Shown: piece after piece, positions 21,240-26,766 of the stretch
How the letters are laid out: the number at the start of each line of letters is the position of its first letter
How positions within the stretch are numbered: position 1 is the stretch's first letter
NCBI GenBank assembly: GCA_017391545.1
Contig: JAFOYD010000064.1
Coordinates: forward strand, 1-26,766
Direction of reading: 5' to 3'
Source of the DNA: Lachnospiraceae bacterium
GTDB taxonomy: Bacteria > Bacillota > Clostridia > Lachnospirales > Lachnospiraceae
DNA: 26,766 bases
Position numbers and translations under genes: made by a program
The notes under the pieces: model-generated
Told to the model about the DNA's origin: nothing
The model's database searches: none
What the model saw: the letters and a program-made list of their open reading frames with translations, nothing else

Positions 21240-23648
21240 TTATTTAAATTCGGCGATCGTCACACCGGCATCTCCTTCACCATATTCGCCAAGATGGAAG
21301 GATTTTACATACGAAATACGTTTCAAATGCTGCTGAACAGCCTGTCTTAATGCGCCGGTACCCTTGCCATGCACGATGCGGACACTCGGGGCATGTGACA
21401 GGTAGGCATCATCGAGGTATTTGTCAAGCTCTGCGATAGCCTCGTCGACCGTCTTTCCAAGCAGGTTGATCTCTGTGGAAATGGTGGCAGTCTTTGACAT
21501 CCCGATGCGTCCGGAACCGGAGCTTTTGGCACTGCCTGCGCCACCAAAGCTCTTTTTGTAATTTGCAACGCCTGGCATGGCATCCTCGTTGATGAGTACC
21601 AGGTCTTTAATGTTGACCTTGGAACGGATAATGCCACATTGTACGAAAAGGTCTCCTTTAGCATCAGGCTTGGAGGACACAGTGCCCTTTAAGCCCATGG
21701 AAACGACCTTTACCATATCACCGGGCTTGATCTGGTTTGGCTTTAAAATCTTATGGGTAGGCTTTGGAGCCTGGGCAGAAAGCTTTGCATTTTTCTCTGA
21801 AATCTTATCACGGACCTTTGTGCGCGCCTTTTCCATCTCTTTGATGGATGTTTTGTTGAGATTTGCATTCTGGAAGTTACGGATAGTCTCATCTGCGACA
21901 TCCTTGGCATCCTGCAGGATTTTCCTTGCTTCCTCGTTTGCCTCGCGCAGGATTTTATCCTTTTGCGAATCGAGGCGCTCCTGCTTCTGTTCAAGCTTTT
22001 GCTTTAAGGATGCGATTTCCGCCTTATAGCTTTGGATTTCGTTTCGCTCATTCTCGATGGTGCGCCGGCTTGACTCAAGGTCAGCGAGTAAGTCCTCAAA
22101 GCTTTCATCCTCTTCGCTGATATGTTCCCTGGCGGATTCGATGATCTCGTCGGGCAGTCCGAGCTTTGATGAGATGGCAAATGCATTGCTCTTGCCGGGG
22201 ATACCGATCAGGAGTCTGTAGGTAGGACGAAGTGTCTCTACGTCAAATTCGCAGCAGGCGTTCTCCACATAGGAGGTTGTCAGTGCAAATACCTTGAGTT
22301 CACTGTAGTGCGTGGTTGCCATCGTGCGGATTCCCCTGTCATGCAGATGTTTCAGGATGGCGATAGCGAGTGCGGCACCCTCTGTAGGATCGGTTCCGGC
22401 ACCAAGCTCATCAAAGATGCACAGGGAATTTTCATCTGCATTTTTCAGGATGGAGATGGTGTTGGTCATGTGGGCAGAGAAGGTAGAGAGATTCTGCTCG
22501 ATACTCTGCTCGTCACCAATGTCAGCATAGACTTCCGTAAATACGCCAAGTTCAGAACGGTCGAGGGCTGGAATGTGAAGACCTGACTGACCCATCAATG
22601 TGAATAGTCCCACCGTTTTTAAGGAGACAGTCTTACCGCCGGTATTGGGGCCCGTTACGACCAGAAGGTCAAAGTCTTTTCCGAGATTGATGTCGATCGG
22701 AACGACCTTTTTCTTGTCCAATAACGGATGTCTGCCTTTGCGAATATTGATATATCGGTCGTTATTGAATAACGGACGTGATGCATTCATGTCGACTGCA
22801 AGTCCGGCTTTGGCAAAAATGAAATCCAGCTTTGTTAAAAGACGGTAGTTATTTGCGAGCACTTCCGTATATTCACCAGCACTTGCGCTGAGTGTGGCGA
22901 GGATTTTTTCGATTTCCTCCTGTTCCTGCATCGCAAGCTCTTTGAGCTGATTGTTCAGATTTACGATAACGGTTGGTTCGATAAAAAGTGTCGAGCCGGT
23001 AGCAGACTGGTCATGGATCATACCCGGAACATTGCTTTTGTGCTCTGCCTTAACCGGGATACAATAGCGGTTGTTACGCATTGTAATGACGGCATCCTGC
23101 AGATAGGTGCGGCAGCTTCCGTTGACCATGTTTGTCAGCTGGTTGTGAATCTTTTCGTTTGTCAGGTTGATGCTTCGTCTGATATGCTTGAGCGTGGAGC
23201 TGGCATCATCAGCGATTTCCTCCTCCGAGATGATGCAGCGGTTAATCTCATTCTGCAGCGGAGTCAGTGGCTCAAGATTTGCAAAATATGCCTTCAGGCT
23301 GTCCTCAATTTCCTCATCGTGCTCGGAGCGCGCAAATGCCTTGGCTCTTGTGGCACATGCAAGGGAAGCGGAAATCTTAAGCAGCTCGCTGGCTGAAAGT
23401 GCACTTCCGATTTCGAGGGATTTGATGCTGAAGGTGATATCCTTATTGCCACTAAAGTGGATGCGTCCGCCTTTTACCAGTCTGGTGAATGCATCTGCTG
23501 TCTGTTTCTGAGCTTCCTCGATTTCAGACAGGTTTGTCATGGGTTCCAGTTTCTGGCACAGCTCCTTTCCGGGAGCAGAGCTTGCCTTATCGACAAGCAG
23601 ATTTATGATTTTATGATATTCAAGTATCCGTAATGCTTTGCTGTTCAT
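21240..23648 (-). CDS. mutS2: endonuclease MutS2 / ribosome-collision factor
   Basis: A full-length MutS2 of 802 residues. It has a MutS-like lever/clamp region, Walker A GPNTGGKT (333-340), Walker B CIFDELGAGTDP, and a long charged coiled coil (about 520-620). A KOW-like small domain (KPGDMVKVVSMGLKGTV) and a C-terminal Smr domain with LLGKTVDEAIAELDKYLDDA and RIVHGKGTGALR follow. The family was described as an anti-recombination endonuclease; in Bacillus subtilis MutS2 is known to split collided ribosomes. ATG 23648 is chosen because AAGAGGAGAA precedes it and the family begins MNSKALRILEYHKI. It is divergent from the HtrA-like gene. Confidence 0.97.
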   Translation of the reverse strand: MNSKALRILEYHKIINLLVDKASSAPGKELCQKLEPMTNLSEIEEAQKQTADAFTRLVKGGRIHFSGNKDITFSIKSLEIGSALSASELLKISASLACATRAKAFARSEHDEEIEDSLKAYFANLEPLTPLQNEINRCIISEEEIADDASSTLKHIRRSINLTNEKIHNQLTNMVNGSCRTYLQDAVITMRNNRYCIPVKAEHKSNVPGMIHDQSATGSTLFIEPTVIVNLNNQLKELAMQEQEEIEKILATLSASAGEYTEVLANNYRLLTKLDFIFAKAGLAVDMNASRPLFNNDRYINIRKGRHPLLDKKKVVPIDINLGKDFDLLVVTGPNTGGKTVSLKTVGLFTLMGQSGLHIPALDRSELGVFTEVYADIGDEQSIEQNLSTFSAHMTNTISILKNADENSLCIFDELGAGTDPTEGAALAIAILKHLHDRGIRTMATTHYSELKVFALTTSYVENACCEFDVETLRPTYRLLIGIPGKSNAFAISSKLGLPDEIIESAREHISEEDESFEDLLADLESSRRTIENERNEIQSYKAEIASLKQKLEQKQERLDSQKDKILREANEEARKILQDAKDVADETIRNFQNANLNKTSIKEMEKARTKVRDKISEKNAKLSAQAPKPTHKILKPNQIKPGDMVKVVSMGLKGTVSSKPDAKGDLFVQCGIIRSKVNIKDLVLINEDAMPGVANYKKSFGGAGSAKSSGSGRIGMSKTATISTEINLLGKTVDEAIAELDKYLDDAYLSHAPSVRIVHGKGTGALRQAVQQHLKRISYVKSFHLGEYGEGDAGVTIAEFK

Positions 23649-23696
23649 AATTCTCCTCTTTTTTCTTCTTTTATATAATTTCACACAGTTGTTATC

Positions 23697-23724
23697 AGTA
23701 TATCATATTAACCGCAAAAAGTAA
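23697..23724 (-). promoter_or_regulatory. promoter of mutS2
   Basis: On the minus strand TTACTT (23724-23719), 16 bases, TATACT (23702-23697) with an upstream TGA that makes an extended -10. The -35 overlaps the left end of the small inverted-repeat element. Confidence 0.5.
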
Positions 23725-23798
23725 CTATTCAGAACAACACCTTTTTGCAAAAATGTCGCAGTCGCATTGACCGTTACTGGAACGGAGTGAACAGTAAC
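23721..23798. repeat. 78-bp element with imperfect terminal inverted repeats (MITE- or REP-like candidate)
   Basis: The left end GTAACTATTCA (23721-23731) matches the reverse complement of the right end TGAACAGTAAC (23788-23798) at 9 of 11 positions. Inside are a GTTACTG (23773-23779)/CAGTAAC (23792-23798) hairpin and the doublet GTCGCAGTCGCA. A further exact inverted repeat, GCAAAAAG (23714-23721) with CTTTTTGC (23741-23748), overlaps the left end. It has no coding capacity. It lies exactly between two divergent promoters. Confidence 0.5.
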
Positions 23799-23800
23799 CA

Positions 23801-23829
23801 TTGACCACAAAGAAGCTATCGGATATACT
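23801..23829 (+). promoter_or_regulatory. promoter of the HtrA-like gene
   Basis: TTGACC (23801-23806), 17 bases, TATACT (23824-23829). The -35 begins three bases after the inverted-repeat element. Confidence 0.7.
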
Positions 23830-23866
23830 AGTATAATGATAATTAAATAGGAAGTGATTGAAAAAG

Positions 23867-25303
23867 ATGAGTGACGAGAATAAAAAGGAAGATCAGAAAA
23901 TCCCTGCGGAGGATCAGCATCAGGCAGCGAGTGATTTTGAATTTCTGCAGGAAAAAATAAAGGAGCGCCCGATCAATAAAAAGAAGCTACTCAAAAAGAT
24001 GATTGTGACGGCTTCACTGGCAGTACTGTTCGGACTGCTGGCATGCCTGTCGTTTGTGCTTTTGGAGCCGGTTCTCAATAACTGGCTGTATCCGGAGGAG
24101 GAGCCGGAAATCGTGACATTTCCACAGGAGCAGAATGAGATGCTCCCGGAGGATATGCTTACAGAAGGAACGACAACCGCGCAGCCTGAGGATACGCAAG
24201 GCAGTACTGGCAAAGAGACGACAACACAGAATCAGACGATTTCAGAGAATATACCAGCAGGTGCGGTGCCACCACAGGATTCGGCAGCGGTAGAACATCC
24301 GGAGGATGGTGGAACGGATACTGAGATCATAGAACCGCTCAAACCATATCAGACGCAGTATGAGGAATTATACAAGGTATATCGCGAGGTGGAATCGAGC
24401 ATGGTTACGGTGACTGCCGTTCGGTCTGATGTGGACTGGTTCAACAATACGTATCAGAGTGAGGGTGTTACGGCAGGAGTGATTATCGCTAATAATAACC
24501 GGGAACTTTTGATCCTGAGCAGAAAGTCACCACTTGATGAGGCAGAAACGATCCGAATTACGTTTTGTAATGGCGTGGAAGTCGATGCAGCCATTAAACA
24601 GTATGATATGAATACAGATCTGGCAGTACTCGCAGTGGATTTAAAATATATCGGAGGTACTACGCTTGACTATGTGACCGTAGCGACACTTGGAAGCTCT
24701 GCCTACTCGGGGATAACAGGCGCCCCGGTCATCGCGATCGGAAATCTCTTTGGCTATAAGGATAATGTCTGCTATGGAATGATCACGTCAAAGGGAAATA
24801 TCATTTCCATGCCCGACAGTGAGTACAGGCTGATTACGACTGATATCTATGCAAGCACGAACCCAAGTGGAATCCTTGTCAACATGGAGCGTGAGGTCAT
24901 TGGAATCATTGACAACAGCTACAATCATGATGACACAAAGAATCTGCTGTCGGCGATCGGGATTACAGAGCTGAAAGGATTGATCACAAAGCTTTCCAAT
25001 GGGGAGACGATACCATATCTGGGCATCTATGCGCAGGATATCGCTCCACAGGTGAGAAATGAGCTGGAAATTCCACAGGGCGCCTATATTTTTGACATTG
25101 ATATGGATTCCCCGGCGATGTTAAATGGAATTCAAAAGGGTGATATATTAGTGCAGGTAGATGCACAGGAAATCCGGAGCGCAGCAGATTACATGAATGC
25201 TCTGCGGAATGCTGACGGAGAAAGAAGCATAAAGATTGTAGTAAAGAGGGCAAGTAAGGATGCGTTTGAGGAGATGCAGTTTACGGTTCAGCCTGAATCA
25301 TAG
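23867..25303 (+). CDS. membrane-anchored HtrA-like PDZ protein, predicted catalytically inactive
   Basis: This is a 478-residue protein: a charged cytoplasmic N-terminus (1-44), one membrane helix (about 45-67), a Thr/Glu/Pro-rich extracellular linker (about 75-160), a trypsin-fold HtrA-like domain (about 165-360) and a C-terminal PDZ domain (about 380-470, SPAMLNGIQKGDILVQVD). The overall order is that of Firmicute HtrA/DegP. The catalytic set is not intact. NTDLAVLAVD keeps the Asp, but no His occurs in the NNRELLILSRKSP region where TNNHV is expected, and the GNSGG serine loop reads TNPSG with Pro in place of Ser. It therefore looks like a pseudo-protease, perhaps a binding or scaffold protein. 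ATG 23867 is preferred over TTG 23858 because the AGGAAG site is too close to the latter. Confidence 0.85.
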   Translation: MSDENKKEDQKIPAEDQHQAASDFEFLQEKIKERPINKKKLLKKMIVTASLAVLFGLLACLSFVLLEPVLNNWLYPEEEPEIVTFPQEQNEMLPEDMLTEGTTTAQPEDTQGSTGKETTTQNQTISENIPAGAVPPQDSAAVEHPEDGGTDTEIIEPLKPYQTQYEELYKVYREVESSMVTVTAVRSDVDWFNNTYQSEGVTAGVIIANNNRELLILSRKSPLDEAETIRITFCNGVEVDAAIKQYDMNTDLAVLAVDLKYIGGTTLDYVTVATLGSSAYSGITGAPVIAIGNLFGYKDNVCYGMITSKGNIISMPDSEYRLITTDIYASTNPSGILVNMEREVIGIIDNSYNHDDTKNLLSAIGITELKGLITKLSNGETIPYLGIYAQDIAPQVRNELEIPQGAYIFDIDMDSPAMLNGIQKGDILVQVDAQEIRSAADYMNALRNADGERSIKIVVKRASKDAFEEMQFTVQPES

Positions 25304-25324
25304 TTAGGAGCTTTTGCCCCTAAC
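25303..25324 (+). other. hairpin between the HtrA-like gene and yhaM
   Basis: GTTAGGAGC (25303-25311) and GCCCCTAAC (25316-25324) pair with one mismatch around a TTTT loop. There is no T-run after it, so it is at most a weak terminator or an RNA processing/stability hairpin. It begins in the stop codon. Confidence 0.4.
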
Positions 25325-25354
25325 ACTATATAATAAGGAAAGGATAGCGTTAAG

Positions 25355-26299
25355 ATGAAGTATATTAAGGATTATAAAGATGGAGACAGAGTGTTTGATA
25401 TTTATTTTTGCAAGTTCAAGAGCTCCGCAGTGACCAAAAACGGAAAGAACTATGACAATGTGATCCTGCAGGACAAGACAGGAACGCTCGATGCCAAGAT
25501 TTGGGATCCAAATAATGCAGGTATCGCTGATTTTGATGCGATGGATTATATCGAAGTTTACGGCGAAGTGACGAGCTTTAATGGAGCACTACAGGTCAAT
25601 GTAAAGCGTGTGCGCAAATGCGAGGAGGGCGAGTACGATGAGAAAGAGTATATGCCTGTCAGCAAGAAAAATCTGGATGAGATGTACGCAGAGCTTTTGA
25701 AAATAATCGACAGTATTCAAAATACATATCTTCAGACACTGCTAAAGAAATTTTTTGTGGATGATCAGGAATTTGCACAGCGATTCAAGAGAGCTTCGGC
25801 GGCAAAGTCGGTTCATCATGGGTTTATTGGCGGACTGCTCGAGCATACGCTCAGTGTCACGAAGCTATGTGATTATTACTGCACTGCATACCCTGTTCTG
25901 AACAGGGACCTGCTACTGACAGCGGCAATCTGTCATGACATGGGAAAGATAAAAGAAATCAGTGCGTTCCCGATCAATGATTATACGGACGCTGGACAGT
26001 TTCTGGGACATATTGTCATGGGCTCAGAGATGGTCAGCGAAAAGGCGCGTGAGATTCCGGGATTTCCGCCCATGCTTGAGATGGAGTTAAAGCACTGTAT
26101 CCTGGCACATCATGGAGAATATGAATATGGTTCGCCGAAAAAGCCTGCTCTGATCGAGGCAGTGGCACTCAACAAGGCAGATGACACGGATGCTAAGATG
26201 GAAACCTTTACTGAAATACTGGATGCGACACAGGAAACAGGCTGGCTTGGATTCAACCGGCTGTTCGAATCAAATCTCAAAAAAACAAGTGAGAAATAA
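25355..26299 (+). CDS. yhaM: 3'-5' exoribonuclease YhaM family protein
   Basis: A 314-residue YhaM/Cbf1-type enzyme: an N-terminal OB-fold nucleic-acid-binding domain (about 10-90, VILQDKTGTLDAKIWDP) and an HD domain with LLEHTLSV (His164), ICHDMGK (His194-Asp195), LGHIVMG and LAHHGEYEYGSP. The HD residues bind the metals for hydrolysis of short RNA or single-stranded DNA 3' ends. Length and domain order are normal. The start ATG 25355 follows AAGGAAAGGA. It lies 51 bases after the HtrA-like gene and 14 bases before the rRNA methyltransferase gene, so an RNA-metabolism operon is plausible. Confidence 0.95.
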   Translation: MKYIKDYKDGDRVFDIYFCKFKSSAVTKNGKNYDNVILQDKTGTLDAKIWDPNNAGIADFDAMDYIEVYGEVTSFNGALQVNVKRVRKCEEGEYDEKEYMPVSKKNLDEMYAELLKIIDSIQNTYLQTLLKKFFVDDQEFAQRFKRASAAKSVHHGFIGGLLEHTLSVTKLCDYYCTAYPVLNRDLLLTAAICHDMGKIKEISAFPINDYTDAGQFLGHIVMGSEMVSEKAREIPGFPPMLEMELKHCILAHHGEYEYGSPKKPALIEAVALNKADDTDAKMETFTEILDATQETGWLGFNRLFESNLKKTSEK

Positions 26300-26313
26300 A
26301 AGAGGTATGATAA

Positions 26314-26766
26314 GTGGAATATAAGAAGGATGATTTGATAACATTAGTTATTGAAGATGTGGGAGTAGACGGAGAAGGAATCGGGAAAATTGATGGATTT
26401 ACCTTTTTTGTGAAGGATGCCATTGTCGGAGATCAGGTAGAGGCGAAGGTCATAAAAGTAAAAAAGGGATACGCCTATGCCAGACTGATGAATTTGATCG
26501 AAGCTTCACCGCATCGGACAGAACCCGGATGCCCATATCACAGGCAGTGCGGAGGGTGCCAGATTCAGGCACTCGATTATCAGACACAGCTGTCATTTAA
26601 AGCTAACAAGGTGAGAAACAATCTCATACGAATTGGCGGATTTCCGGAATCACTGATTGATAAGGTCATGGAGCCGGTCGTTGGCATGGAAGAGCCGTAT
26701 CACTATCGGAATAAGGCACAGTTCCCAATCGGAGCAGACAAAAACGGTGAACCGGTCACAGGCTTC
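26314..26766 (+). CDS. 23S rRNA (uracil-C5)-methyltransferase, RlmD/RlmCD family, N-terminal part
   Basis: The window ends within this gene; 151 codons are present with no stop. The N-terminus is a TRAM domain (about 5-62, VEDVGVDGEGIGKIDG-like, FVKDAIVGD). The cysteines Cys73, Cys79 and Cys82 in PGCPYHRQCGGCQ follow and bind the [4Fe-4S] cluster of RumA-type enzymes; YHYRNKAQFPIG is the start of the central domain. The SAM-binding and catalytic Cys motifs lie beyond the edge. It methylates U1939 and/or U747 of 23S rRNA in characterised relatives. It starts at GTG 26314, eight bases after AGAGG, and probably shares the transcript of yhaM. Confidence 0.92.
   Translation, partial: MEYKKDDLITLVIEDVGVDGEGIGKIDGFTFFVKDAIVGDQVEAKVIKVKKGYAYARLMNLIEASPHRTEPGCPYHRQCGGCQIQALDYQTQLSFKANKVRNNLIRIGGFPESLIDKVMEPVVGMEEPYHYRNKAQFPIGADKNGEPVTGF

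Noticed and set aside
25329..25334. TATAAT before yhaM as an independent promoter.
   Set aside because: No acceptable -35 lies 16-18 bases upstream; transcription from the HtrA-like gene is more likely.
1..26766. CRISPR array, integron, prophage or transposase genes.
   Set aside because: No regularly spaced repeats, integrase, transposase or phage structural gene is seen on either strand.

Overview
The window looks like chromosomal DNA of a Gram-positive, anaerobic member of the Clostridia, most probably Lachnospiraceae. This is inferred from gene content: a two-subunit iron-sulfur L-serine dehydratase, MutS2, YhaM, a VTC/DUF4956/DUF4353 operon with its own two-component system, strong AGGAGG-type ribosome binding sites and sigma-A-like promoters. 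No rRNA, tRNA, CRISPR array, integrase or transposase gene is visible.

Layout. 1-2234 (+) is the end of a sugar-nucleotide gene cluster: a 5'-truncated NAD-dependent epimerase followed by two tandem IspD/TarI-type cytidylyltransferases, closed by a strong terminator. 2341-5485 (+) is a visibly A+T-rich three-gene operon with its own promoter and overlapping genes (DUF262 protein, DUF3696 ATPase, cysteine-rich unknown); it looks like an anti-phage defence cassette inserted between housekeeping genes. 5502-9313 holds a cyclophilin (-), ispE, a GntR/FCD regulator, a small membrane protein and a DUF1934 protein (+), and a small alarmone synthetase (-). 9571-13944 (+) carries sdaAB-sdaAA behind an attenuator-like leader, then metG and a HAD phosphatase.

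14050-19025 (+) is one apparent operon: VTC-domain protein, DUF4956 membrane protein, DUF4353 lipoprotein, OmpR-type response regulator and histidine kinase. It is preceded by four 11-bp-phased half-sites and a perfect 18-bp palindrome. A second OmpR-type regulator/kinase pair (-) converges on it across a shared terminator, with mutS2 upstream of that pair on the same strand. 23649-23866 is a divergent promoter region built around a 78-bp element with imperfect inverted ends. To its right lie a membrane-anchored HtrA-like PDZ protein that appears to have lost its catalytic His and Ser, then yhaM and the start of an RlmD/RlmCD-type rRNA methyltransferase that runs off the window.

The best candidates for undescribed biology are the DUF262/DUF3696/unknown cassette, especially its third gene; the VTC-DUF4956-DUF4353 envelope operon and its promoter architecture; the inactive HtrA-like protein; the sdaAB leader; and the small inverted-repeat element between mutS2 and that protein.
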